Shown in pieces: positions 36,703 through 45,247 of a stretch of DNA of 64,000 bases. Positions within the stretch are counted from its first letter, which is position 1; each line of letters begins with the position of its first letter. Below the pieces are notes generated by a model. The model was given only the letters and a program-made list of their open reading frames with translations. It searched no databases and had not been told where the DNA came from. Made by a program: the position numbers and the translations under genes. Source of the stretch: Flavobacterium cupriresistens (GTDB taxonomy: Bacteria; Bacteroidota; Bacteroidia; Flavobacteriales; Flavobacteriaceae); contig NZ_CP087134.1 in NCBI RefSeq assembly GCF_020911925.1, forward strand, positions 1,426,001 to 1,490,000, read 5' to 3'.

Positions 36703-37119
36703 TTATTCCCAGAAAATTTTTTGATTATGATTTGTTAGATAAAAACAAGTATTCCCTTTTTGATCTATTACTTTTTTTAGATCAAAGATATACGACCCAT
36801 TAGATTCTGTATTTCTTCCTGTGCCACACCAACTCCAGTTAAGTTGATATGATTTTTTACTATTTAGTATTGCGCTAATTTGTTCGTATGGTATACTGTC
36901 ATCAAAAGTGAAGTGTTTAAAATCGATAGATTCTGTAGAGCTGTCCTTTTTTAAGTGCCCAATAAAAGTTTCCGCTATTATCAATGAATCAATATTTTCT
37001 CCAGTTTTGTTATAGAACTTTACATGCACGTTTCTAAAATGAATAAAATAGCCTAAGATAATTAGACTTAGCAATGAAATGATAAACAGTTCTATTTTTC
37101 TTTGTTTTGATATTTGCAT
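36703..37119 (-). CDS. Hypothetical membrane-anchored protein
   Basis: A 138-residue protein: one N-terminal helix (IELFIISLLSLIILGYFIHF) and a soluble domain that opens KFYNKTGENIDSLIIAETFI and contains NWSWCGTGRN. The family is not recognised. It lies 55 bp past the stop of the XRE regulator at 37175-37405, on the same strand, and may belong to its transcript. The 36416-36702 spacer before the 2TM gene shows no further gene. Confidence 0.6.
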   Translation of the reverse strand: MQISKQRKIELFIISLLSLIILGYFIHFRNVHVKFYNKTGENIDSLIIAETFIGHLKKDSSTESIDFKHFTFDDSIPYEQISAILNSKKSYQLNWSWCGTGRNTESNGSYIFDLKKVIDQKGNTCFYLTNHNQKIFWE

Positions 37120-37174
37120 TTTTTAAAGGACTTTGATTTAAGAATCAAAAAAATGTAACTAATAAAAAGTGATC

Positions 37175-37405
37175 TTATTTTATAGAAAAGTCTAGTAGTT
37201 CTTTAGGATGAATATCTAAGGCATTAGCAATTTTTATAAGAGTTCTTATACCTGTATTTACTTCTGCTCTTTCTATTCTTCCTATTTGATTTCTTGGAAT
37301 ATCACAATCATTAGCTAAATCTTCTTGTGATATGCCTTTCTTTTCACGTAGTTGTCTAATATGAATCCCAAGATTTATTATAAAAGTTTCTTCTGAAATA
37401 TCCAT
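37175..37405 (-). CDS. XRE-family helix-turn-helix regulator
   Basis: A 76-residue DNA-binding protein. The HTH is in IRQLREKKGISQEDLANDCD with the recognition region IPRNQIGRIERAEVNTGIRT, and no effector domain is present. It is divergent from the small protein gene at 37527. A perfect 24-bp palindrome (37435-37458) lies between them, 30 bp from its start, and is a likely operator. Such small Cro/C-type regulators usually control their own promoter and a neighbour. Confidence 0.88.
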   Translation of the reverse strand: MDISEETFIINLGIHIRQLREKKGISQEDLANDCDIPRNQIGRIERAEVNTGIRTLIKIANALDIHPKELLDFSIK

Positions 37406-37434
37406 ATTTCAAAAGTCATAAGATTTATTTTTTA

Positions 37435-37458
37435 TTTAGACACAAATTTGTGTCTAAA
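37435..37458. promoter_or_regulatory. Perfect 24-bp palindrome, likely operator
   Basis: TTTAGACACAAA followed by TTTGTGTCTAAA, an exact dyad of 12-base arms with no spacer. It lies between the divergent XRE gene and the 37527 gene, just before a TATATTTG box (37464-37471). I infer an autoregulatory operator. Confidence 0.65.
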
Positions 37459-37526
37459 AGTGTTATATTTGATTAATTAAAAAATAATAAAATACTTACA
37501 GAAGTGCTTTTTTAAAATTTAAAATT

Positions 37527-37757
37527 ATGACTACAAGTAACATTTCAGAAGTCGAGACCAGACTAACAGATTTTTTTGCAAACAAAATAGATCCGAAAGA
37601 TATGGCAAAGACCATACGACGATTTAATTATTTAATTGCTTTGAGCGTAATGGAGGAACGTGAAGTCTTTCCATTTGAAAAAACCAATCTTAAGGACGAT
37701 TTTTATTGGCTTAATGAATTGACAGAAGTTTTAGATCCTTATTTGGAGATTGAGTAA
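37527..37757 (+). CDS. Small acidic all-alpha protein, paralogue of 10452-10685
   Basis: A 76-residue protein sharing MAKTIRxxNYL and TNLxDxFYWLNxLxEVLDPYL with the protein at 10452. There are about 42 identities in 69 aligned positions by eye. No signal peptide or helix-turn-helix is evident. The RNA element found before the first copy is absent here; a divergent XRE regulator and palindrome are present instead. The function is unknown; both copies lie beside accessory genes. Confidence 0.8.
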   Translation: MTTSNISEVETRLTDFFANKIDPKDMAKTIRRFNYLIALSVMEEREVFPFEKTNLKDDFYWLNELTEVLDPYLEIE

Positions 37758-37880
37758 AGTAACAGAGGTTTTGCACACCGTGTCATTTCGACGAAGGAGA
37801 AATCACACAAGGAATTCCGTATAGTAAGTCGCCAATCTTTGTCGAGTTGCGGACGTGATTTCTCGTTCCTTATATAAAGT

Positions 37881-38060
37881 CATTTCCTTCCTTTTCCTGA
37901 AGTAAAGCTGACAGGTTTCAAAAACCTGTCAGCTTTGTCTTTTAGGGTATTATTCTTTGGAGGAAAATTTTAAGATCAAGAAGAAGTTATTTCCTCGGTT
38001 TTCCAGAAGTAAATCTGACAGGTTTCAAAAACCTGTCAGATTTATTTTTAGGGTATTTTA
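37881..38060. repeat. Two ~107-bp related units carrying a CTGACAGG hairpin
   Basis: Hairpins CTGACAGGTTT-caaa-AACCTGTCAG occur at 37904-37936 and 38011-38044, each in a longer shared context (TTTTCCTGAAGTAAA/TTTTCCAGAAGTAAA before, TTTTAGGGTATT after). A TTTCGACGAAGGAGAAATCAC element precedes them at about 37785. The 37758-38125 spacer contains no gene apart from these. Confidence 0.8.
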
Positions 38061-38091
38061 AGTTGACGAAAAACCAAAACCTCCATAAAAC

Positions 38092-38123
38092 AAAAAAGCT
38101 TCTGATTTCTCAGAAGCTTTTTC
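38092..38123 (-). terminator. Terminator of tRNA-Leu
   Basis: AAAAAGCTTCTGA-tttc-TCAGAAGCTTTTT, directly 3' of the minus-strand tRNA-Leu. Confidence 0.85.
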
Positions 38124-38125
38124 AG

Positions 38126-38207
38126 TGCGGATAATAGGACTCGAACCTACACGCCTTGCGGCACCAGATCCTAAGTCTGGCATGTCTACCAATTTCACCA
38201 TATCCGC
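38126..38207 (-). tRNA. tRNA-Leu (TAG)
   Basis: An 82-base cloverleaf on the minus strand: acceptor GCGGATA with TATCCGC, discriminator A, anticodon loop in GACTTAGGATC (anticodon UAG), a class II long variable arm (TGCCGCAAGGCG), and T-arm AGGTTCGAGTCCT. CCA is not encoded. Confidence 0.95.
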
Positions 38208-38220
38208 TCAATTGTGGGTG

Positions 38221-38250
38221 CAAAGATAGACATAACTTCGAATATTCAAA
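38221..38250 (-). promoter_or_regulatory. Promoter of tRNA-Leu
   Basis: On the minus strand TTTG (38247-38250), 18 bp, TATCTTTG (38221-38228), 13 bp from the tRNA start. The same design as the tRNA-Asp promoters. Confidence 0.75.
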
Positions 38251-38316
38251 GCCTTTTTTCAAAAAAAATTAATCTTTTTTTTTTGCTACTTTTGAATTTC
38301 TATAAAAATCATTTAA

Positions 38317-39705
38317 ATGGAAAATATTAAGGCTTACGTTCAACAACATAAGGATCGCTTTATCAATGAGTTGATCGAATTATTGAAAATTCCGTCGGTA
38401 AGTGCCGACACTGCATATTCGCAAGATGTTATCGATACAGCCGAAGCTGTTAAGGAAAGTTTAACAAAAGCAGGCTGTGATTTAGTCGAAATTTGCGACA
38501 CTCCGGGTTATCCAATCATTTATGGGGAGAAAATAATCGACCCAAATCTGCCTACAGTTTTAGTGTACGGACATTATGATGTTCAACCACCGGATCCAAT
38601 CGATTTATGGACATCTCCTCCTTTCGAACCGGTTATTAAAACTACCGAAATTCACCCTGAGGGAGCAATTTTCGCACGTGGAGCTTGTGACGACAAAGGT
38701 CAGATGTACATGCACGTAAAAGCGCTTGAATATATGGTACAAACCAATACCTTGCCTTGTAACGTAAAATTCATGATCGAAGGTGAAGAAGAAGTGGGAT
38801 CTAAAAGTTTAGGTTGGTTCGTAGAACGTAATCAGGAAAAACTAAAAAACGATGTGATTCTGATTTCGGACACAGGAATGATTTCTAACCAACAACCATC
38901 AATTACTACAGGTTTACGTGGTTTGAGTTATGTAGAGGTTGAAGTTACGGGACCAAACCGTGATTTACACTCCGGATTGTATGGTGGAGCAGTAGCAAAC
39001 CCAATTAACGTTTTGGCAAAAATGATTGCTTCTCTTCATGATGAGAACAATCATATTACCATTCCGGGATTCTATGATAAGGTTGAAGAATTGTCTCTTG
39101 AAGAAAGAGCCGAAATGGCAAAAGCGCCTTTCAGTTTAGAAAATTATAAAAAAGCTTTAGACCTAAATGATGTTTACGGAGAAAAAGGATATGTAACGAA
39201 TGAGCGCAATTCGATTCGTCCGACTTTAGACGTAAACGGAATCTGGGGTGGTTACCAAGGTGAAGGAGCAAAAACGGTTATTGCAAGCAAAGCTTTCGCA
39301 AAAATCTCAATGCGTTTAGTTCCAAACCAGGATTGGGAAGAAATCACAGAACTTTTTGCTAAACATTTTACGAACATTGCTCCGGCTGGTGTTACTGTAA
39401 AAGTATCTCCGCATCACGGTGGTCAAGGATATGTTACGCCAATCGATAGTATTGGTTATAAAGCAGCAAATATGGCTTACACAGAAACTTTTGGAGTTCC
39501 TGCAATTCCGGTTCGCTCAGGAGGAAGTATTCCAATTGTAGCTTTGTTTGAAAAAGAACTAAAAAGCAAAACCATCTTAATGGGATTCGGATTGGATAGT
39601 GACGCAATTCACTCGCCAAACGAACACTTTGGAATTTTCAATTACTTGAAAGGAATCGAAACGATCCCATTGTTTTACAAGTATTTCGTAGAGCTGTCTA
39701 AGTAA
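38317..39705 (+). CDS. M20-family dipeptidase
   Basis: A 462-residue metallopeptidase of the CNDP/carnosinase-like M20 group. The first zinc ligand region is VLVYGHYDVQPPDP (H-x-D), the bridging Asp lies in FARGACDDKGQM and the catalytic Glu pair in MIEGEEEVGS. The dimerisation/lid domain starts near GLSYVEVEVTGPNRDLHSG and the last ligand His is in GFGLDSDAIHSPNE. It cleaves dipeptides in the cytoplasm. The 3' terminator at 39755-39784 suggests a single-gene transcript. Confidence 0.93.
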   Translation: MENIKAYVQQHKDRFINELIELLKIPSVSADTAYSQDVIDTAEAVKESLTKAGCDLVEICDTPGYPIIYGEKIIDPNLPTVLVYGHYDVQPPDPIDLWTSPPFEPVIKTTEIHPEGAIFARGACDDKGQMYMHVKALEYMVQTNTLPCNVKFMIEGEEEVGSKSLGWFVERNQEKLKNDVILISDTGMISNQQPSITTGLRGLSYVEVEVTGPNRDLHSGLYGGAVANPINVLAKMIASLHDENNHITIPGFYDKVEELSLEERAEMAKAPFSLENYKKALDLNDVYGEKGYVTNERNSIRPTLDVNGIWGGYQGEGAKTVIASKAFAKISMRLVPNQDWEEITELFAKHFTNIAPAGVTVKVSPHHGGQGYVTPIDSIGYKAANMAYTETFGVPAIPVRSGGSIPIVALFEKELKSKTILMGFGLDSDAIHSPNEHFGIFNYLKGIETIPLFYKYFVELSK

Positions 39706-39754
39706 TTTTAGATTTCTACTCTTTGTCAAACTTAGATAAAGATAAATTCAATAG

Positions 39755-39784
39755 AATCCGTTCAGAAATGAGCGGATTTTTTTT
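39755..39784 (+). terminator. Rho-independent terminator
   Basis: AATCCGTTCA-gaaa-TGAGCGGATT followed by a T run. Confidence 0.9.
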
Positions 39785-39972
39785 GTTGCCTAACCTCAGT
39801 TTTGGAATTTGGGTTTTGAGTTTTGGAATTTCATTTCGATAGCTTGCCGCAGCAAGAATTTTTAGGGTCTTACTTAGATCTTAGTGTCTCAGTATCTTTT
39901 TCAAAAGAAAACTTGCGCAATTAAATTTTATTTCTACATTTGTAGAGCAACATCTATAAGTGTAGAGCAAAA

Positions 39973-40398
39973 ATGAACAAGAAAACACTTTTTATATTAT
40001 TCCTGTTTGCATTTCTCGGATGCAAAACCGCACTAATTAATCAGAAAATCGATAAAAAGAAGGAAGGGAAGTGGATGGATGTTTATGTTCAGGATAATGT
40101 TGAATATAAGTCAATAGAATATTACAAGCATGATGAGCCTGTAAAAAAGTGGAAGACCTATATAAATGGAAAAATTTATAAAACGGAGAAATACAAAAAC
40201 GGAATCTGTGTAGTGAAAAACTACTATGAAAACGGAAAACTAGAGTCCAAAGGAAATACAAAATTGGAAATAACGACTTTGCAATCACATTGGTTTTATT
40301 TTGGAGATTGGAAATTCTATTCGGATAAAGGAAAATTAAAAGGGATTAAAAAGTACGAAAACGGAGAATTAGTATCAGAACAAAAAATTAATAAGTAA
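39973..40398 (+). CDS. Lipoprotein with MORN/YwqK-like repeats
   Basis: A 141-residue lipoprotein (lipobox FLFAFLGC). It has several Y-x-N-G-K-type repeats: YINGKIYKTEKYKNG, YYENGKLESKGN and YSDKGKLKGIKKYENGEL. These resemble the MORN-variant repeats of YwqK-like proteins. The usual role is binding or scaffolding; nothing more can be said. It starts the cluster lipoprotein-DUF6624-BlaI-M56. Confidence 0.75.
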   Translation: MNKKTLFILFLFAFLGCKTALINQKIDKKKEGKWMDVYVQDNVEYKSIEYYKHDEPVKKWKTYINGKIYKTEKYKNGICVVKNYYENGKLESKGNTKLEITTLQSHWFYFGDWKFYSDKGKLKGIKKYENGELVSEQKINK

Positions 40399-40409
40399 GT
40401 ATTCAGGTT

Positions 40410-41369
40410 ATGAAAAAAAGGTTTGTTTTTATTTTAGTTGTATTCAATAGTATTTTGCTTCAAGCGCAAACTTATAGCGATTTTGTTCGTAAAGGCGATT
40501 CGTGTTATGCTGGTGGAGCATATAAAATTTCGGTAGGGTTTTATGAAAAAGCATTCAAAAAAGAAGCTGTAAAGTCTGCTCATTTGTATAACGGAGCTTG
40601 TTCGGCTGCATTAGCAAATGAGTCAAAAAGTGCTTTTAAATGGTTGAATTTGGCAATCGATAACGGTTACGAGAATTTGGGTCATTTAAAAAAAGACAGA
40701 GATTTAACGGTATTGCATTCACAAAAAGAATGGAAGGAGTTAATTGAGAAGTTTCAAAAGAAAATGGATGGTATTGAGGCGAATTATGACAAACCGTTAC
40801 AGAAAGAGCTGCTTGCGATCTATGATGAAGATCAGGATATTCGAAAAGACTTTATGGCTGTTTATAAAGATAAAAAGTCTGACAAGAAAAAGATAGACAG
40901 TATTGGCGCGATAATGATTTATAAAGACAGCTTGAATTTGATTAAAGTAGCAAAGATCCTGGACGAAAGAGGATGGGTGGGGAAAAACACGGTTGGTGAA
41001 CAAGCGAATCAAACCTTGTTTTTGGTTATTCAGCACGCACCTTTGAAAACCCAGCAAAAATACCTTCCGATGATGCGGGATGCGGTTAAAAAAGGAGATG
41101 CAAAAGCCGGCTCATTGGCTTTGCTTGAAGATCGTGTGGCATTAAGAGAAGGAAGAAAACAAATTTACGGAAGTCAGACTTCAATGGACAGGGCAACGAG
41201 AAAGCCCCATATTTCGCCAATGATTGATCCGGATAATGTAGATAAGAGACGTGCCGAAGTCGGGCTTGGGACTATGGCGGAATATGCACCAAAAGTCGGT
41301 CTCGTTTGGAATTTAGAAGCTTATAAAAAAGAATTACCTGAATTGGAAAAACTAGAAAATCTTAAATAA
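40410..41369 (+). CDS. Exported TPR/DUF6624 protein
   Basis: A 319-residue protein with a signal peptide (MKKRFVFILVVFNSILLQAQ). A TPR-like helical region covers residues about 20-100 (VGFYEKAFKKEAVKSAHLYNG, DLTVLHSQKEW). The C-terminal DUF6624 has LDERGWVGKNTVGEQANQTL and LLEDRVALREGRKQIYGSQ. The function of DUF6624 is not known. It lies 11 bp after the MORN lipoprotein and 2 bp before the BlaI gene, so all four genes probably form one transcript. Confidence 0.8.
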   Translation: MKKRFVFILVVFNSILLQAQTYSDFVRKGDSCYAGGAYKISVGFYEKAFKKEAVKSAHLYNGACSAALANESKSAFKWLNLAIDNGYENLGHLKKDRDLTVLHSQKEWKELIEKFQKKMDGIEANYDKPLQKELLAIYDEDQDIRKDFMAVYKDKKSDKKKIDSIGAIMIYKDSLNLIKVAKILDERGWVGKNTVGEQANQTLFLVIQHAPLKTQQKYLPMMRDAVKKGDAKAGSLALLEDRVALREGRKQIYGSQTSMDRATRKPHISPMIDPDNVDKRRAEVGLGTMAEYAPKVGLVWNLEAYKKELPELEKLENLK

Positions 41370-41371
41370 TT

Positions 41372-41743
41372 ATGCAACTATCAAACTCAGAAGAACAATT
41401 AATGGAGCATCTTTGGAAGCTCGAAAAAGCTTTCATGAAAGATTTGTTGGAAGCTTATCCGGAACCAAAACCGGCCACAACAACAGTAGCAACTTTGCTG
41501 AAGCGAATGATTGATAAAAAATTCATCGCTTATAATGAATTTGGTAATTCGAGAGAGTACTACCCGTTGGTTAAAAAAACAGCTTATTTCTCGAAACATG
41601 TCAACGGTCTGATTAGTAATTTCTTTAATAATTCGGCCTCGCAATTTGCTTCGTTTTTTACGACAGAAACTGATTTGTCGACTTCGGAATTGGAGGAGCT
41701 TAAGAAAATAATCGATTCACAAATTCAAAAGAAGAAAAAATGA
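41372..41743 (+). CDS. BlaI/MecI/CopY-family repressor
   Basis: A 123-residue winged-helix regulator: SNSEEQLMEHLWKLEKAFMKDLL, then TTTVATLLKRMIDKKFIAYN, followed by a helical dimerisation tail. BlaI proteins are inactivated when the partner M56 sensor peptidase receives a signal. The partner is the next gene, overlapping by four bases. No beta-lactamase gene is near, so the signal need not be an antibiotic. Confidence 0.92.
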   Translation: MQLSNSEEQLMEHLWKLEKAFMKDLLEAYPEPKPATTTVATLLKRMIDKKFIAYNEFGNSREYYPLVKKTAYFSKHVNGLISNFFNNSASQFASFFTTETDLSTSELEELKKIIDSQIQKKKK

Positions 41744-43215
41744 CAGCCTTTCTTATAAAATCGACGATCGCATTATGTGTGCTTCTGGGTGTATATTATT
41801 TGCTTTTGGAAAAAGAGAAATTTAATCAGTTTAACAGGTTTTTCTTGTTGGGGAGTCTTCTCATTTCGTTTGTTATTCCGTTTGTAACTATCGAGATAAT
41901 AGGAGAAGTTTCGAGTGTTGCGACCAATAGTGTTGCAGTTCCCGGGAAGATCACGGCAGAAATAGTAGAAGAGAAAACGCCTGTTTACGAGATTATGGGT
42001 TGGCTTTTGTATGGAATAATTACAGCAGTTTTGTTTTTTCGATTTGTAAAAAACTTGTATAAATTAATTCAAAAGACAAATGCAGTTTCGGTATTAAAAT
42101 ATCAAAATGTAAGATTGGTTTTGTTGAAAGAACAAACACTGCCTTATACTTTTTTGAATACAATTTTTGTGAATGAAGAAGACTATCAAAACAAAAAAAT
42201 AGAAAGCGAATTGTTTACTCATGAATTGATTCATGTGAATCAAAAACACTCTGTGGATGTTTTGTTGATTGAATTAATTAAAACGATTTTTTGGTTCAAC
42301 CCTATTTTTATTTTCTACAAAAAAGCAATACAACTCAATCACGAATTTCTTGCTGATAGTAAAGTTGTCAAATCACATAACAATGTTTCGTTTTATCAGC
42401 ATTTATTACTGTCCAAAGCGAATCAAAGTCCGATATATTACCTGGCCAGTAATTTGAACTATTCTATAACCAAAAAAAGATTAATTATGATGACAACTAC
42501 AACATCAGTTTCAAGAGGATTGTTTAAAAAGACACTTCTTTTACCATTACTAACCGGGCTCGTGTATCTTTTGTGTGCCAAAACTGTAGCGCAGGAGCTA
42601 AAAGCAAAAGCAACTTCGGGTAAAGAAACCACTAAAAAGGCAAGTCTTTTTGCTACTTATTATGATAATACAACTTTTAAAATTAAAGATGATAAAGGAA
42701 CTGTGGTAGCGGAGAAAAAATACAAAGAACTTACTCCCGCAGAGAAAAAGGTGGTTCCAAATGTGTTTGAGGGATCGAAATTTCCGCCAAATAATGAGGA
42801 ATTGGAAGAAAAGCTAGAAAAAGGAGGGCCGGAATCTGTTGAAATTGATTTGTACGACTCAAAGAATCAAAAAGTAAAAAAAGAAGAAGGGATTGTTTAT
42901 AAAACGTCTGATTTAACAGAGAATCCTGTTCATCCTGACGGGGTGGTGGCATTTTATAAATTTGTAGGTCAGAATTATAAAATGCCAACAACGCCGGCAG
43001 ATGTAAAATTGAAGGGTAGGGTTTATGTCACTTTTGTGGTAGAAAAAGACGGGACTTTGGCTGATTTTAAATTGCTGAGAGATGTTGGGTACGGAAGTGG
43101 AGAAGAAGCAATAAGAGTGCTTAAATTATGCCCAAAATGGATACCCGGAAAAGTTAACGGGGAGCCGGTAGCGGTAATGTACAGCTTGCCTATTACCGTT
43201 CAGTCGGCAGAGTAA
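41740..43215 (+). CDS. BlaR1-type M56 peptidase with TonB C-terminal domain
   Basis: A 491-residue protein. The N-terminal part has three or four membrane segments with the zinc motif HELIH (161-165) and VKSHNNVSFYQH downstream (M56). Another helix lies near residues 265-285 (KTLLLPLLTGLVYLLCAK). The C-terminal 90 residues form a TonB-like domain (MPTTPADVKLKGRVYVTFVV, then GEEAIRVLKLCPKWIPGKVN). The repressor protease is thus fused to an energy-transducing domain. This is a known Bacteroidota arrangement, but what it senses is not established. Confidence 0.92.
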   Translation: MTAFLIKSTIALCVLLGVYYLLLEKEKFNQFNRFFLLGSLLISFVIPFVTIEIIGEVSSVATNSVAVPGKITAEIVEEKTPVYEIMGWLLYGIITAVLFFRFVKNLYKLIQKTNAVSVLKYQNVRLVLLKEQTLPYTFLNTIFVNEEDYQNKKIESELFTHELIHVNQKHSVDVLLIELIKTIFWFNPIFIFYKKAIQLNHEFLADSKVVKSHNNVSFYQHLLLSKANQSPIYYLASNLNYSITKKRLIMMTTTTSVSRGLFKKTLLLPLLTGLVYLLCAKTVAQELKAKATSGKETTKKASLFATYYDNTTFKIKDDKGTVVAEKKYKELTPAEKKVVPNVFEGSKFPPNNEELEEKLEKGGPESVEIDLYDSKNQKVKKEEGIVYKTSDLTENPVHPDGVVAFYKFVGQNYKMPTTPADVKLKGRVYVTFVVEKDGTLADFKLLRDVGYGSGEEAIRVLKLCPKWIPGKVNGEPVAVMYSLPITVQSAE

Positions 43216-43225
43216 GAATAAAAAA

Positions 43226-43253
43226 ATCCGCTTCTTGAAAAACAGAAGCGGAT
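43226..43253 (+). terminator. Terminator between converging genes
   Basis: ATCCGCTTCT-tgaaaaac-AGAAGCGGAT, A-rich before and after; between the M56 gene and the converging dehydrogenase gene, so it may serve both. Confidence 0.75.
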
Positions 43254-43302
43254 AAAATTAAAAACTAAAAAAAAAAATCTCGAAAAAAAAATAAACCAGA
43301 AA

Positions 43303-44667
43303 CTAGAATAGGTCCGGGTTATATCCAAAATAAGGCATGGTTTGCTCGTTAAAAACGACACCATACTCTTCTAATTCTTTTAAAATTGGCAAATAAACTT
43401 CTTTGTTTATAGGAAGTTGTACGCCTGGTGTTGTGATTTTTCCATTCAAAATCAACAAGGTGGCCATAGCTACCGGCAGGCCAACTGTTTTTGCCATAGC
43501 TGTATAAGTCTGATCGTCTCCAATACAAACCATTTTAGAGTCAATTTGTTTTTTCTCTCCATTAAGTTCGTATCCAAATTTGTGATACATTACAATCATA
43601 TCTTTATCGTCAGGCTCTAAAGTCCAACTGTCAGAAAGTATTTTTTCTAAGATTTGCGCAGGAGTAGCATTGGGCAGATTTATTTTTTTGTTCGGATTGA
43701 ATAAATCCAATTCCAAAAGTTTGTCCCACATGATATCGTCCTGATCAATTTTTAAGATCAGTCGTGTTTTGATTTCAACAGAATCGGTTGGGTGATACGG
43801 CAAGAAAGAATTCACAAACTGACGGTAACTCATATTTTCAGAATCTTCCATCACATAACTGTCATCCGTCATGCCCAGTTGTACAAACATATTCCAGGCT
43901 TTAGAAAAACCAACTCTTCTGATGGTTCCTCTGTACAAAGTCAGGATATCATCTAAACCGTAGATAGAACGGTATTTTAGCGAATCACGGTTGGAGTATG
44001 CTTCAAATTTTCCGTATTCCTCCACTTCAAGAAATTCAGTTCTTCTAAATAAATTACAATACGGAATATATTTATAAGTGCCTTCTTGTACAAATTTGGC
44101 GGCGCCACCCTGACCTGCTAAAACTACATTTCTTGGTGCCCAGGTAAATTTGTAATTCCATAAATTATTGTCGGATTCAGGTGCTACTAATCCGCCACAA
44201 AAAGATTCAAAAAGCAACATATTGCCGCCTTTCAATCTGATTTCATCAATTACTTTCATGGCGCTCATATGGTCGACTCCCGGATCAAGACCAATTTCGT
44301 TCATGAAAATTAAATTGTTCTTTTTTGCTTCTTCGTCCAAAGCCTGCATGGCATCGCTGATATAAGAAGCAGTAACAAGATGTTTTTTAAATTGAAGACA
44401 ATCTTTTGCAATCTCAATATGCAAATGAGCCGGCAACATCGATATTACAATGGATGCCTTTTCTATTGCCGCTTTTCTTTCTGCAGTATTAAATATATCT
44501 AAAGCCATTGGAGTGGCATTCGGGTGTTTCTGCGTCTTCTTTTCGGCCAAAGCCAAAGATAAATCGGCTACAATAAGATGTAACTTTTCGCTTTCAGATT
44601 TTGCCAGTAAATAACGGATCAGGGAAGAGGCAGATCGACCGGCTCCAATAATTAAAATGCTTCTCAT
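43303..44667 (-). CDS. Saccharopine dehydrogenase-like oxidoreductase
   Basis: A 454-residue NAD(P)-binding enzyme. The Rossmann loop SILIIGAGRSASSLIRYLL, and DPGVDHMSAMKVIDEI, match the saccharopine dehydrogenase (Lys9/LKR-SDH) family. It carries both the N-terminal NAD domain and the C-terminal part (DSWTLEPDDKDMIVMYHKFG). The family acts in lysine degradation or synthesis via saccharopine; the precise direction cannot be read. The gene is single, and a 14-base inverted repeat overlaps its promoter region. Confidence 0.85.
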   Translation of the reverse strand: MRSILIIGAGRSASSLIRYLLAKSESEKLHLIVADLSLALAEKKTQKHPNATPMALDIFNTAERKAAIEKASIVISMLPAHLHIEIAKDCLQFKKHLVTASYISDAMQALDEEAKKNNLIFMNEIGLDPGVDHMSAMKVIDEIRLKGGNMLLFESFCGGLVAPESDNNLWNYKFTWAPRNVVLAGQGGAAKFVQEGTYKYIPYCNLFRRTEFLEVEEYGKFEAYSNRDSLKYRSIYGLDDILTLYRGTIRRVGFSKAWNMFVQLGMTDDSYVMEDSENMSYRQFVNSFLPYHPTDSVEIKTRLILKIDQDDIMWDKLLELDLFNPNKKINLPNATPAQILEKILSDSWTLEPDDKDMIVMYHKFGYELNGEKKQIDSKMVCIGDDQTYTAMAKTVGLPVAMATLLILNGKITTPGVQLPINKEVYLPILKELEEYGVVFNEQTMPYFGYNPDLF

Positions 44668-44670
44668 AAT

Positions 44671-44712
44671 TTATATTTATAACACAAATATATTAAAATG
44701 TTATAAATATAA
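44671..44712. promoter_or_regulatory. Perfect 14-bp inverted repeat, operator candidate
   Basis: TTATATTTATAACA (44671-44684) and TGTTATAAATATAA (44699-44712) are exact reverse complements separated by 14 bp. They begin 4 bp upstream of the dehydrogenase start codon, and the right arm contains a further TGTTATA/TATAACA dyad. I infer a binding site of a dimeric regulator; which one is unknown. Confidence 0.55.
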
Positions 44713-44860
44713 CAATATAAAGAGTTGAAAAAAATCATTTATTTTTAATTTTAAGAGTAAAACAGTCGAATTCCTTTTATTGAAAAAGATTTTTAAAAAG
44801 TGAAAAGCTTTTCAGATTGTTTGCAGTATTTTTGTTTGAATATTAAAAAACATAGAAAAA

Positions 44861-45247
44861 ATGAAAAGAAAAATTGTTTTGACAGGTGCTTTTTTAGGGA
44901 TGGTGGCTATTATTTTAGGTGCTTTTGGAGCTCATCTGTTAAAAAAATGGTTATCGGTCGATCAATTAAATACGTTTGAAGTTGGAGTTCGTTATCAAAT
45001 GTATCATGCTTTTTTTCTGTTTTTTCTTTCAACCAGAAAAGAGATTGCCGAGAAGACTTTAAAAACAATCTACAACCTTACTGTCGCTGGTGTCCTACTG
45101 TTTAGTGGGTCTATCTATTTATTAGTTACAAAAGACTACACTGTTTTTGACTCGAAAATTATAGTATTCGCAACACCTTTGGGAGGATTTTTATTAATTC
45201 TAGCTTGGCTGGTGTTATTTGCTACTATTTTGAAGAAAAAATCATAA
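44861..45247 (+). CDS. DUF423 membrane protein
   Basis: A 128-residue protein with four membrane helices and the DUF423 signature (LGAFGAHLLKKWLSVDQLNTFEVGVRYQMYHA in outline). TPLGGFLLILAWL ends it. The function is unknown; the family is widespread in Gram-negative bacteria (YwdK/YgdD type). It lies between divergent dehydrogenase and pckA genes. Confidence 0.9.
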   Translation: MKRKIVLTGAFLGMVAIILGAFGAHLLKKWLSVDQLNTFEVGVRYQMYHAFFLFFLSTRKEIAEKTLKTIYNLTVAGVLLFSGSIYLLVTKDYTVFDSKIIVFATPLGGFLLILAWLVLFATILKKKS

